Positions 49,635 through 57,859 of a stretch of 64,000 bases of DNA are shown piece by piece. Below the pieces are notes generated by a model. That model saw only the letters and a program-made list of their open reading frames with translations, searched no databases and was not told the DNA's origin. Within the stretch, counting starts at the first letter, position 1, and each line of letters begins with the position of its first letter. A program made the translations under genes and the position numbers. The stretch comes from Eubacterium maltosivorans. Its GTDB lineage: Bacteria; Bacillota; Clostridia; Eubacteriales; Eubacteriaceae. The stretch is from assembly GCF_002441855.2 (NCBI RefSeq), contig NZ_CP029487.1:62001-126000 (forward strand), given 5' to 3'.

Positions 49635-50318
49635 CTACTGAACCTGCTCCCACTTGGCGGAAACCTTGTCCTCATTTTTCAGGCAGCTCGTGGTGATCTG
49701 CTCTATGACAGGGATGGGGTTCCGGTAAAAGCAGGTGTATTCTGCGATGATCTCGATGCGGCCGCCGGGCAGGTCGTTGCCGTCCAGGCTCACCAGGTAC
49801 ATTTTCCGGTTCCGCACCGCGTTGATGAGGTAGCTGCGCAGGCGGCCCTCATACCGCTCGTCGCACACAACGGATACAGTGTAACGGTTGTCCGTCTCAG
49901 AGAAATTGACCAGCGGGTAGATCCGCCTGGCCACCGGGCGGGAGAGGATATTGGCCGCTATGAGGATCAGTGCTGCCACCAGGGCGAAAAGGATCCTGCC
50001 GGTTGCCGAGAAGCAGCCCACCGCCGCAGTGCACCAGAGTGTGGCGGCAGTGTTGAGCCCCTTGACGTTTCCGCCCTCCTTGAAGATGACGCCGCTGCAT
50101 AAAAAACCGACCCCCGAGATAATGTAGCTCTCGATACGGCCGATGTCGGAGTAAAGCTCGATCACCATGGGAAGCTGTAAAAACAGGCAGGTTCCCAGGC
50201 AGATAAGAATATTGGTCCGGATGCCGGCAGGGTGCCCGGTGAACTGGCGCTCCAGTCCAATGATAAAGCCGAGCAGCAGCGCGACGCCAAGGCGGAATAC
50301 AAAATCATAGATGTTCAT
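49635..50318 (-). CDS. mgtC: MgtC/SapB family membrane protein
   Basis: The 227-residue protein starts RLGVALLLGFIIGLERQFTG, the MgtC signature, followed by GIRTNILICLGTCLFLQLP and GGNVKGLNTAATLWCTAAVG. A C-terminal cytoplasmic ACT-like part follows. MgtC proteins are linked to growth under low Mg2+ and control of F-type ATP synthase in Salmonella (established there). Placement between two mgtA genes strongly supports a magnesium role. Confidence 0.92.
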   Translation of the reverse strand: MNIYDFVFRLGVALLLGFIIGLERQFTGHPAGIRTNILICLGTCLFLQLPMVIELYSDIGRIESYIISGVGFLCSGVIFKEGGNVKGLNTAATLWCTAAVGCFSATGRILFALVAALILIAANILSRPVARRIYPLVNFSETDNRYTVSVVCDERYEGRLRSYLINAVRNRKMYLVSLDGNDLPGGRIEIIAEYTCFYRNPIPVIEQITTSCLKNEDKVSAKWEQVQ

Positions 50319-50359
50319 CGTGACACCCCCTTCGGTTGTTATTTCAGAAAGTCGCAGGC

Positions 50360-50560
50360 TTACCGCGGCCGGCTGTGGGCGCGGGCCTGCGCGGCAGACT
50401 GCACTGCCTGTTTTTGGGGCTTAAGGCCCCAGAGCACTGCGTTCATTACAACCACAGCCAGCAGGCAGACCAGCATGGCGGCCCAAAAGCCGAGGTTGAC
50501 GCCCAGCAGCTCCGTGGTGTTAAAAAGGCTTAACCAAAGCATATTAAAGTTCATCATCAT
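50360..50560 (-). CDS. Small single-helix membrane protein in the magnesium operon
   Basis: A frame of up to 66 residues opens with three consecutive ATG codons behind AAAGGAG; the second or third ATG has the better spacing. It has one hydrophobic helix (residues about 22-46) and a basic, glutamine-rich tail. Gap to mgtA copy 2 is 12 bases. Small membrane proteins that modulate MgtA are known in enterobacteria (MgtR, MgtS); this may be an analogue. No family recognised. Confidence 0.65.
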   Translation of the reverse strand: MMMNFNMLWLSLFNTTELLGVNLGFWAAMLVCLLAVVVMNAVLWGLKPQKQAVQSAAQARAHSRPR

Positions 50561-50572
50561 ACTCCTTTCGTT

Positions 50573-53335
50573 TTAGAGAAGGTCCCCGAAATGCCGTACA
50601 TAGGCTTTTTTCACACTGGTGGCAAGGCACATGTACAGGATAATGCATGGGGCCAGGTAGGCAAAATAGAGGGACGGCAGCGGCATGAAGCCCAGGCTCG
50701 CGCCAAAAGCGGTAAAGGGCAGGGCTGTAACCACCCCGCATCCGATAAAGGTGAGCAAAGTAAGGCCCGCGGAGGCCCGGCTCTGGATAAAGGGCAGCTT
50801 GTCGGTGCGGATCATATGGATGACCATGGTCTGGCTCCACATGGATTCCACAAACCAGCCGGCCTGGAACAGCGCCGTATAGCTTATCTGCATCTGGGCC
50901 AGCTCGGCGCCGGAGAAGTGGGATGCCAGGTCATTGTACAGGACGCCGCCGGATATGAACATGGGGCAGAACACAAAGTACATGACGGCATAGGTGGTCC
51001 AGTCGAAGATGGAGCTTGTGGGCCCGAGCCAGAGCATAAAGCTGCCCACCGATGAGGCGTCCCAGTTGCGGGGCCGCTTCAGAAAGTCCTCGTCCACGTT
51101 GTCCCAGGGGATGGCGGTGCAGGTCAGGTCATAGATCAGGTTTAAAAAGATCAGCTGCGCGCTCTGCATGGGTAAAAAGGGCAGCAGGGCAGAGGCGGCC
51201 AGCACCGAGAACATATTTCCAAAGTTTGAGGAGGCCGTCATCTTGATGTACTTGTTCATGTTGGCGTAGGTTTTGCGCCCCTCGATGATGCCCTGCTCCA
51301 GGATCATCAGGTCCTTTTCAAGGAGGATAATGTCCGCGGATTCCTTGGCAATGTCTACCGCGCTGTCCACAGAGATACCGACGTCGGCTGATTTCATGGC
51401 CGCCGCGTCGTTGATGCCGTCACCCATAAAGCCGACCGTATGGCCCTTTTCGCGCAGCACTGTGACAATGCGGGCCTTCTGGTCGGGTGAGAGCTTGGCG
51501 AACACATCGGTGCGCTCCGCCATCTTTGCCAGAGTGAAATCATCCATTTTGTCAATGTCGGAGCCCAGGAGCAGGTTGTTGATCTTAAGGCCCACCTGGC
51601 GGCAGATAAACTGAGTGACCTTTTCGTTGTCCCCGGTCAGAATCTTGGTGGTCACACCGTATTCCCGCAGCGCCTTAATGGCCGCGAAGGCAGATTCTTT
51701 CGGCGGGTCCAGAAAGGCAAGGTAGCCCATGAGCACCATGCCGCACTCGTCCTTCACGCCAAAGGTGCCCACCGGCGACGGGTTTGTCTTCTGGGCAACA
51801 GCGATGACCCGCATGCCGTCGTTGTTGTAGGCGTCGACGGTCTTCAGGATATTTTCCCGGATTTCGTCGGTCAGCGGCTCGACCCTGCCCTTGTACTCCG
51901 CGAAGGCGCAGATCGAGAGCATTTCCTCCACCGCCCCCTTGGTGACCATCTGGGTCTTGCCGTTTTTGTCGCTGACCACAGTGGAAAGGCGGCGGCGGGC
52001 GAAATCAAAAGGGATTTCATCCACCTTGGTGTAGGTTTCGGACAGGTCCGTCAGCCTTGGGTCAGAGGCTTCCTCCTCCTCGGTCTTGCGGATAATGGCG
52101 TGGTCCATCAGGTTTTTATACCCTGTCTGGAAATAGCTGTTGAGGTAGGCGTGGCGGAGCACCCGGTTGTCCTTATTGCCCATCACGTCCAGAGAATACT
52201 CCAGCACCACGCGTTCCTGGGTCAGGGTGCCGGTCTTGTCGGTGCAGAGAATATCCATGGCCCCGAAGTTCTGGATGGCGTTCAGGTTTTTGACAATGGT
52301 TTTTTTCTTGGACATGGACACAGCGCCCTTGGCCAGGCAGGTGGTGACGATCATGGGCAGCATTTCCGGGGTCAGCCCGACAGCGATGGAAATGCCGAAG
52401 AGGAAAGCCTCCAGCCAGTCGCCCTTGGTCAGCCCGTTGATGACAAAGACCACGGGTACCATGACAAACATAAAGCGGATAAGCACCCAGGAGATGGCGT
52501 TGACGCCCTTGGTAAAGCTTGTTTCCACAGCTTCCCCCGCTACAGAGGAAGCCATGGAGCCAAAGAGCGTGTCGTCACCCACAGAGATGATGACTGCGGT
52601 GGCGCTGCCGCTGATGACATTGCTGCCCATAAAGACAATGTTCGTATAGTCGGTGACGGTGCCGGCTGTGCCGTCGCAGGCAAGTGGGGTTTTTTCGGTG
52701 GGTTCGCTTTCGCCGGTCAGGGCCGCCTGGCTGACGAACAGATCCTTGGCGTGGATAATCCGCGCGTCAGCGGGGATCATGTCGCCGGCGGAAAGGTGGA
52801 TGATGTCCCCGACGACGGCCTCGTCCAGAGGGATCTCCTGGGTGGCGCCGCCCTCGCGGTCAACGGTGCAGGTGGTTGTGATCATGCCCAGCAGCTTTTC
52901 GGTCGCGCTGCCGGAGCGGGATTCCTGAAAAAAGCGCAGGGTTCCTGAGATCAGAACCATGGTCAGAATAATGACGACAGTCTTTAAGCTGAAGTCATCC
53001 GGTGAATTCTGAATAAGCGGCAGAATAATGTCGGTGATCGCAGACACAAAGGCAAGGCAGAATAAAATGGCAGTAAAGGGATTAATGAAGGCTTCCGCCA
53101 GCCTTCTCGGCAGTGTTTTCTTCTTTTCATGGGTGACCTTGTTGTTACCATAGGCGCTGCGGCTGGCGGTCACATCCTTTTCCGTCAGGCCCCCCAGCGT
53201 GGTATTGAATTTTTTTAAAACCGCAGGGATTTTGCTGGCAGCCGCAAAATGGATGACTGCGCTGGCCTGTTCTCTGCGGGCAGCGCTGTCAATTCTCTTT
53301 TTTACAGCTCCGTTGTTTTTTTGAATCCTGTTCAT
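50573..53335 (-). CDS. mgtA: Magnesium-translocating P-type ATPase, MgtA family (copy 2)
   Basis: The 920-residue protein has TGESEPTEK, phosphorylation motif [25 protein letters not shown], and [20 protein letters not shown], with ten membrane segments. It is clearly paralogous to copy 1 (similar membrane-segment text such as [20 protein letters not shown] versus [20 protein letters not shown]) but far from identical. The N-terminal cytoplasmic tail is about 30 residues longer. AGGAGGTAT lies upstream of the ATG. Confidence 0.92.
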   Translation of the reverse strand: MNRIQKNNGAVKKRIDSAARREQASAVIHFAAASKIPAVLKKFNTTLGGLTEKDVTASRSAYGNNKVTHEKKKTLPRRLAEAFINPFTAILFCLAFVSAITDIILPLIQNSPDDFSLKTVVIILTMVLISGTLRFFQESRSGSATEKLLGMITTTCTVDREGGATQEIPLDEAVVGDIIHLSAGDMIPADARIIHAKDLFVSQAALTGESEPTEKTPLACDGTAGTVTDYTNIVFMGSNVISGSATAVIISVGDDTLFGSMASSVAGEAVETSFTKGVNAISWVLIRFMFVMVPVVFVINGLTKGDWLEAFLFGISIAVGLTPEMLPMIVTTCLAKGAVSMSKKKTIVKNLNAIQNFGAMDILCTDKTGTLTQERVVLEYSLDVMGNKDNRVLRHAYLNSYFQTGYKNLMDHAIIRKTEEEEASDPRLTDLSETYTKVDEIPFDFARRRLSTVVSDKNGKTQMVTKGAVEEMLSICAFAEYKGRVEPLTDEIRENILKTVDAYNNDGMRVIAVAQKTNPSPVGTFGVKDECGMVLMGYLAFLDPPKESAFAAIKALREYGVTTKILTGDNEKVTQFICRQVGLKINNLLLGSDIDKMDDFTLAKMAERTDVFAKLSPDQKARIVTVLREKGHTVGFMGDGINDAAAMKSADVGISVDSAVDIAKESADIILLEKDLMILEQGIIEGRKTYANMNKYIKMTASSNFGNMFSVLAASALLPFLPMQSAQLIFLNLIYDLTCTAIPWDNVDEDFLKRPRNWDASSVGSFMLWLGPTSSIFDWTTYAVMYFVFCPMFISGGVLYNDLASHFSGAELAQMQISYTALFQAGWFVESMWSQTMVIHMIRTDKLPFIQSRASAGLTLLTFIGCGVVTALPFTAFGASLGFMPLPSLYFAYLAPCIILYMCLATSVKKAYVRHFGDLL

Positions 53336-53386
53336 GGGTCCATACCTCCTGATAATAATGGTGCGGTGCGTGAATGCAGGGCTTGC

Positions 53387-53698
53387 TTACTCCGATTTGT
53401 ACCAGCCTGAGTGGTTGATAAAAGCAATATCAAGGCTGGTCAGGATAAACCAGGCAATCATGCACCACATGAACGCAGTGTGGTGGAACGCCGGGTTAAA
53501 GCCAGCGGCCAGAAATACAGCGCTGGCAGCGCCCACCACACATCCGATGTTCCGGCTGAGCCGGTCAATGCGTATTTTGCTTTTTTCACGTTCGGACATT
53601 CTCTGCCAGACGTTGAGCCAGCCAGGGGTCAGCCCGGCGAAAAAGGCGGCTCCGGCCGCCAGAAAGATCAGCCCGAAAATAATGCAGTATAGGTTCAT
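53387..53698 (-). CDS. Small three-helix membrane protein, DUF3784-like
   Basis: From ATG 53698 (103 residues; GGAG nine bases upstream) the protein shows three hydrophobic segments and MSEREKSKIRIDRLSRNIG between the first and second, a pattern I associate with DUF3784 proteins. A longer start at 53746 adds a basic tail before the ribosome binding site and is unlikely. It is the first structural gene of the magnesium operon; role unknown. Confidence 0.72.
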   Translation of the reverse strand: MNLYCIIFGLIFLAAGAAFFAGLTPGWLNVWQRMSEREKSKIRIDRLSRNIGCVVGAASAVFLAAGFNPAFHHTAFMWCMIAWFILTSLDIAFINHSGWYKSE

Positions 53699-54121
53699 TG
53701 GTGCCACACTCCTTCTGTGTTTCTGGGAAAGGCTGAAAAAGGGCATAAAAAAACCACCGCCTTATGCCGCTTCAGCGCATATCCCTTCAGTTCCGAAAGC
53801 TTCCTGGGGTTTGGGTATGCAACAGTAAGTGGAAAACATAAACGATGGAAAACAGATTATGGAAAAAAGGCAGAGGTATCAACACCCGGAGGGCAGTCTG
53901 CCGCCTGGGGATACGGCGGGAACGCCGCCTGCCCGCAGGCCTGCTTTTCTGATCGTTTTGTCGGGTCCGCTGTTACTGCAACTATCCACGGTGTTTCATC
54001 TCCTTCCGTTAATTTCTTAAGCTGTGCCCGTAAGCACTCTAACAGTATACGCACAGCGGATATAAAATCCTATGGTTAAAACCTTGCGATTTTCTTGCCA
54101 AACCGCAATATTTGACAAAAA
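53699..54121 (-). promoter_or_regulatory. Long leader and control region of the magnesium operon
   Basis: About 420 bases without a confident gene. It holds a 65-codon GTG frame on the minus strand (54054 to 53857) with a proline-rich end (PPYP, CPP). Inside it is a second GTG with GGAAGGAG eight bases upstream (35 codons, at about 53995). There is a weak hairpin with a T-run near 53740-53785. CTTGCGA at 54083-54089 and CTTGCCA at 54094-54100 are direct repeats with an 11-base period. The stretch ACTGCAACTATCCAC matches the intergenic repeat family, so part may be a decayed repeat. Confidence 0.5.
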
Positions 54122-54126
54122 GAAAA

Positions 54127-54155
54127 CAGCGCACAGACAATAAAACGCTGTGCGC
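54127..54155 (-). terminator. Terminator after the TetR fragment
   Basis: AGCGCACAG and CTGTGCGCT pair; on the minus strand the stem is followed by GTTTTCTTTTT. Confidence 0.75.
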
Positions 54156-54160
54156 TATTT

Positions 54161-54613
54161 TCAGGATGGGGTATAGAAAAAGTCCAGGCTGCCCGGCTCG
54201 GCGCCGAGGCCTGCCTCAATCAGGGACGCTGTGGCCCGGAGCCTGTGATCAAGCTGCTCGGGTGTCCAGTCAAAAATACCGGGGCCGAGCAGAAAACAGA
54301 ATACGGACAGAATAATCTCACCGGTTTCCTGGGGCCAGGGGCAGGTAAAGCTTCCCTCCAACACGCTCTGGTCGATGATCTCCGCCACAATGGGCGAGAG
54401 GCCAGATAGAGATTTCTGATGGATACAGGCATTTTGAGGCAGATGCAGGTAGCGGTCGAAGTCAGTTGAGGTCTGGAGGCTGCGGTAGGCCTGGTACAGG
54501 ACCTTGAGCTTTTCAGGCGCTGTGCCGCCATTTCTGGACACCAGATCGCGGCACCGTGCAATACGTTTGGCAATATCGCTTACCGAGGAGGTCACCTCCA
54601 AAAAGTTTTTCAT
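54161..54613 (-). pseudogene. Truncated TetR-family regulator lacking its DNA-binding domain
   Basis: The 150-residue frame looks like a TetR effector domain (SDIAKRIARCRDLVSRNG, LYQAYRSLQTS, IIDQSVLEGSF, FLLGPGIFDWTPEQLDHRL) but has no helix-turn-helix. Its first eleven residues are encoded by the antisense strand of a duplicated SRPBCC gene piece (54582-54670), showing where the original N-terminus was cut off. It is probably not functional as a DNA-binding repressor. A terminator is preserved downstream. Confidence 0.75.
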
Positions 54614-54670
54614 GAAGCCCTTTGTGGGCGCTTACCTGAAAAAGCAGCAGGCCCTGTATGTGGCCGACCT
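54582..54670 (+). pseudogene. Duplicated 3' piece of the SRPBCC gene
   Basis: These 89 bases align without gaps to 46164-46252, with four mismatches by my count, all transitions. The frame still reads KKFFMKPFVGAYLKKQQALY as in the intact gene, then diverges. No start or upstream part exists. The breakpoint on the left is the TetR fragment; on the right a short piece of the intergenic repeat follows. Confidence 0.88.
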
Positions 54671-54689
54671 CACCCGGGAGGTTGAGAGA

Positions 54690-54731
54690 ACTGTTTCGTT
54701 GAAGATGGAAAGTTCAGGTGCCAATCGCTAA
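54690..54731. repeat. Fragment R7 of the intergenic repeat arm
   Basis: GTTGAAGATGGAAAGTTCAG followed by GTGCCAATC matches the arm of R2/R3, with nothing of the core or the return arm. It lies at the right edge of the rearrangement scar. Confidence 0.7.
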
Positions 54732-54812
54732 ACGCCGCTACTTGAAATAAGTGATGAAAACACTTATAATAAGTTTATACCAAATCACGGAGAGAGGGAA
54801 AGGAGAGCGGCT

Positions 54813-56168
54813 ATGTGGATGGAATTACTCGCCAGTTTTCTGACTTTTTTGGGGCCGCTCTTTCTGCGGTACTATCCCTTTCGCAACAGGCTGCGCGTGC
54901 CCGCATGGGTGGTGGGGCTCTTTGTGGTGGCGGTCTGGGCCGGCGTGGTGGCCGGGCTTTTGATTTTTGGCTACACGGCCGGGCGGTCCGTCGGCCTTTA
55001 CCGCAGCATTACCTTTGTCATTTTTTTCACATCCTCCTGTTTTTTTATCCGGGACCGCTTTGTCAGGCATTTCTTTGTCTACCTGATCTGTTATACCTTT
55101 ATGGCAGTGGGCATCGGCATCGCCCAGTTTGCCATGGTGCGCACCGGCGGCGGCTATCCGGTCATGATTCTCGCAACGCTTCTCTTTGACCTCATCACCT
55201 ATCCTTTCATCTTCTACTTTTTCCACCGGGTGCTGGAGCCTGTGATGGACGTGGACAATACCCGCGTGTGGAACATCATCTGGGCGCCGCCGCTGCTGTC
55301 CTGTATGCTTATCTCTGTGGCCACGCCGGGCATGCTGGACGCCGAGAGCGTGAGCTATGTGGTTATCCGCACCCTGCTTGGCATCAGCAGCATTGTGACC
55401 TGCGCCATACTGGTAATCTGTCTGGGGCATGTGCGGGAGCAGGCCCGCAAAGAGGCTGAGCTCGCCCGTGAGCGCGAGGTGGCCGCCATGAAGGAAGCCT
55501 TTCTGCACGACCTCTCCCACGAGCTCCAGGTGCCTGTGACCGTGGTATCCGGCTTTGCCCAGCTGACCGGTGAGATGATGGACGATCCTGCGGTTGACCG
55601 CACCGCTGTGCGGGATAACATGCGCCGGGTGGACAGCGAGGCCGGACGCATGGAGCGGCTGGTGCGTCAAATGTTAGACGCCGCGGCCCTGGAAAACGGC
55701 AGCTTCAGCCTGAGCCGGTCCGCTGTGGATATGGCCGGGGTGCTGGGGAACGCCGCCGAGGTCCATTTCCCCGTGCTGGACGACGGCCGCAACACCCTGT
55801 CGTTTCAGGTACCAAAGCCGCTGCCGCCTGTGGACGGCGACCGGGAGCGGCTGCTGCAGGTGGTGCTGAACCTGCTCTCCAACGCGGCAAAGCACACCCA
55901 GGACGGGCAGATCACCCTGTCGGCCCGGGATATGGGCAATATGGTTGAGGTGGCTGTGGCCGATACCGGCGAGGGCATCGCGCCTGAGCGGCTGCCCGGG
56001 CTTTTCAGGCGCTACACGAGCGACAGCGCGCCGGACAGCCATGGCCTGGGCCTGTTCATCGCTGCCCAGATCGTAGAGGCCCACGGCGGCGGAATCAGCA
56101 TTGAGAGCGCGCCGGGCAAGGGAACCACCGTGCGCTTTACCGTGCCGGTTATCAAAGAGGAGGGATAA
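54813..56168 (+). CDS. Membrane sensor histidine kinase upstream of the secreted-protein operon
   Basis: The 451-residue kinase has six to seven membrane segments in the first 205 residues with little extracellular sequence. A short coiled linker (REQARKEAELAREREVAAMK) follows, then HisKA with DLSHELQVPVTVV (phospho-accepting His about 236). The N-box is LNLLSNAAKH and the G-boxes DTGEGI and SHGLGLFIAAQI. AAAGGAG precedes the ATG by seven bases. It is followed one base after the stop by its response regulator. A multi-TM sensor without a loop domain suggests detection of a membrane-embedded or envelope signal. Confidence 0.9.
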   Translation: MWMELLASFLTFLGPLFLRYYPFRNRLRVPAWVVGLFVVAVWAGVVAGLLIFGYTAGRSVGLYRSITFVIFFTSSCFFIRDRFVRHFFVYLICYTFMAVGIGIAQFAMVRTGGGYPVMILATLLFDLITYPFIFYFFHRVLEPVMDVDNTRVWNIIWAPPLLSCMLISVATPGMLDAESVSYVVIRTLLGISSIVTCAILVICLGHVREQARKEAELAREREVAAMKEAFLHDLSHELQVPVTVVSGFAQLTGEMMDDPAVDRTAVRDNMRRVDSEAGRMERLVRQMLDAAALENGSFSLSRSAVDMAGVLGNAAEVHFPVLDDGRNTLSFQVPKPLPPVDGDRERLLQVVLNLLSNAAKHTQDGQITLSARDMGNMVEVAVADTGEGIAPERLPGLFRRYTSDSAPDSHGLGLFIAAQIVEAHGGGISIESAPGKGTTVRFTVPVIKEEG

Positions 56169-56169
56169 A

Positions 56170-56859
56170 ATGACAGACAAACAACAACCCACCGTGCTCC
56201 TGGTCGAGGACAACGCGCATGTGCTGGCCCTCAACCAGTCTGTTTTGGAGCGCAGGGGCTACAGCGTGCTCACCGCCCGCAGCCTGGCCGCTGTCCGGCA
56301 GCTGCTGGCCAGAAAGCCCAGGGTGGACGTGGCGGTTTTGGACATCCGACTGCCTGACGGCAACGGCCTGGATTTTGTGCCTGAGCTGCGGCAGACCGCT
56401 CCGGTTCCGGTGCTCATGCTCACCAGCTGCCGGGACTACGACGATATGGTGCGGGGGCTGACTGGCGGAGCCGACGATTACATGACCAAGCCCTACCGCA
56501 TCGATGAGCTGCTGGCCCGTATCGCGGCGCTGCTGTTAAAGCGGGAGCCGGTGCACCCGCCGTCTGAGGTGGTGCGGGGGCCGCTGGTGCTGGATACCGT
56601 GGCCCAGCGGGGCTTTCTCTTTGGGGAGGACATGCTGCTCCAGCCCCGGGAGTTCGCCACGCTGCTGTTTCTGATCCGCAGCGGGGGCCAGAGCGTTCCA
56701 GCCGGCGAGCTGTATGAGGCTGTGTGGAAGCTGCCCGCTGCCGGAAGCGCCGGCGCGGTCAAGACAGCCATATCCCGCCTGCGCGGCAAGCTGAGGGGCA
56801 GCGGCTACACCATCACCTCAGGACGCGGCACAGGCTACCGGTTCCAAAAAGACGAATAA
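56170..56859 (+). CDS. OmpR-family response regulator
   Basis: The 229-residue protein has a receiver domain (VEDN, phospho-acceptor Asp 58 in VLDIRLPDG, TS and TKPY) and a winged helix that is shortened and somewhat divergent (LQPREFATLLFLIRSGG, VKTAISRLRGKLRGSGY, GRGTGYRF). I start it at ATG 56170. A longer frame to 56101 overlaps the kinase end and is arginine-rich. It probably activates the secreted-protein operon that begins 200 bases downstream. Confidence 0.9.
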   Translation: MTDKQQPTVLLVEDNAHVLALNQSVLERRGYSVLTARSLAAVRQLLARKPRVDVAVLDIRLPDGNGLDFVPELRQTAPVPVLMLTSCRDYDDMVRGLTGGADDYMTKPYRIDELLARIAALLLKREPVHPPSEVVRGPLVLDTVAQRGFLFGEDMLLQPREFATLLFLIRSGGQSVPAGELYEAVWKLPAAGSAGAVKTAISRLRGKLRGSGYTITSGRGTGYRFQKDE

Positions 56860-56868
56860 AGCGGCGCG

Positions 56869-57067
56869 AAGGTTACAAATTGGTAACCTTTGCACTTTTG
56901 AAGGTTAAATGATTGTATAATATGGGTAGGGGTAAGCGGCCCCGAAAAACAGAGAGCTCATGGCGGGTTTTCTGTTTTTTATTTTACGAAGGAGAAGTAT
57001 CATGGAAAAGTCAATCATTTGGCAGGGCCTCTGGGTACCAGAAAAGGAGTGGCGTTATGAAATTTAA
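56869..57067 (+). promoter_or_regulatory. Control region and leader of the secreted-protein operon
   Basis: AAGGTTAC and GTAACCTT form an inverted repeat at 56869-56890, and AAGGTTA recurs at 56901-56907, 32 bases after the first. TATAAT follows at 56916-56921. The leader then has AAAAACAGA and TCTGTTTTTT forming a terminator-like hairpin at about 56947-56981. After it comes a 21-codon frame (57002-57067, behind GAAGGAG) overlapping the start of the first secreted-protein gene. The layout resembles an attenuated, regulator-activated operon. Confidence 0.6.
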
Positions 57068-57569
57068 AAAGCTATTGTCCGCGGCCGCGGCAGCCTTGCT
57101 GCTCATGGCCGCCATTCCGGGCGCCTATGCAGCCCAGGATGCGGGCGGCGACACCCCGGTGTCCATCACCCTTCTGCCCCCGCTGGATTATGTGGTGGTG
57201 GTGCCGGATAAGGCCAGCCTGCGCTATGACGGCAGCGCCGAGTACGCTCTTGGCGAGGTCTGTGCCGCCCAGGTGTCCCTACCCGAGGGCAAGGCCCTGC
57301 AGGTGAGCGTTCCGAGCCAGGCGTATTACCTGTACGCCGATCCGTCCGATCCCGGTGCGGGCCGAATGCGGTACACTGCCGGCCTGAGGCAAGGCGTCAG
57401 TAAAGATGGAAACAAAATCAACAGCGCCCTGCTGGCCCAGGGTGACCGCTGCGGCCTGTTCGCCAGCTTTGATCCCGCCGCCAGAGGCCTGCGGGCCGGC
57501 ACGTATGCGAGCCCGGGCGGGGCCGGCGACCTGAGCCTGATATTTGAAGTCGTGGAGGTATCCCAATGA
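57057..57569 (+). CDS. Secreted beta-rich protein, paralog 1
   Basis: The 170-residue protein from ATG 57057 (AAAAGGAG upstream) has a signal peptide: KFKKLL, then a hydrophobic core and cleavage after AYA. The mature part opens with a strand pattern ITLLPPLDYVVVVPDKASL, sharing the aromatic-x-hydrophobic-x-x-Pro motif (here YVVVVP) with four other proteins in this operon, and ends with DLSLIFEVVEV, a typical terminal strand. No cysteines pair up obviously and there is no anchor. The ATG of the next gene overlaps its stop. Family unknown; a beta-sandwich surface or fimbria-like subunit is inferred. Confidence 0.75.
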   Translation: MKFKKLLSAAAAALLLMAAIPGAYAAQDAGGDTPVSITLLPPLDYVVVVPDKASLRYDGSAEYALGEVCAAQVSLPEGKALQVSVPSQAYYLYADPSDPGAGRMRYTAGLRQGVSKDGNKINSALLAQGDRCGLFASFDPAARGLRAGTYASPGGAGDLSLIFEVVEVSQ

Positions 57570-57859
57570 AAAAAGTTCTTATCCTGCTCGTCCTGCTCCT
57601 GGCCCTTGGCGCACCGGTTTACGCCGAGAGCAGCCAGACCTACGGCAGCGACCTGACCGTTGAGGTGAGCCAGGAGCTCATCGACGCCGATAAAATAAAA
57701 GCGCCCGTGCCCAACCCGCCCACCGGAGGCGGCCAGAGCGTCCAGTACGGCTTTCTTCTGGCTGGCGCGGCAGCGCTTGCCGCAGCCTTAACCGCCGCGG
57801 CCCTGCGCCCTGAAAAAACAGGGGAGAGACAAACAAAGCGCGGAGGAGAAAAATCATGA
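57566..57859 (+). CDS. Small surface protein with sortase-like C-terminal signal
   Basis: The 97-residue protein has an N-terminal signal peptide (KKVLILLVLLLALGAPVYA) and a short mature region SSQTYGSDLTVEVSQ. The end is PNPPTGGGQ, a hydrophobic helix, then a basic tail (RPEKTGERQTKRGG). NPPTG fits the xPxTG form of sorting signals followed by helix and positive tail, so covalent cell-wall anchoring is plausible. No sortase gene lies in the window. It could be the wall anchor for the secreted paralogs. Overlaps neighbours on both sides by 4 bases. Confidence 0.72.
   Translation: MKKVLILLVLLLALGAPVYAESSQTYGSDLTVEVSQELIDADKIKAPVPNPPTGGGQSVQYGFLLAGAAALAAALTAAALRPEKTGERQTKRGGEKS

Noticed and set aside
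53699..54121. M-box (ykoK) magnesium riboswitch upstream of the mgt operon
   Set aside because: I could not find the conserved M-box blocks on the minus strand; a covariance search would be needed to rule it out fully.
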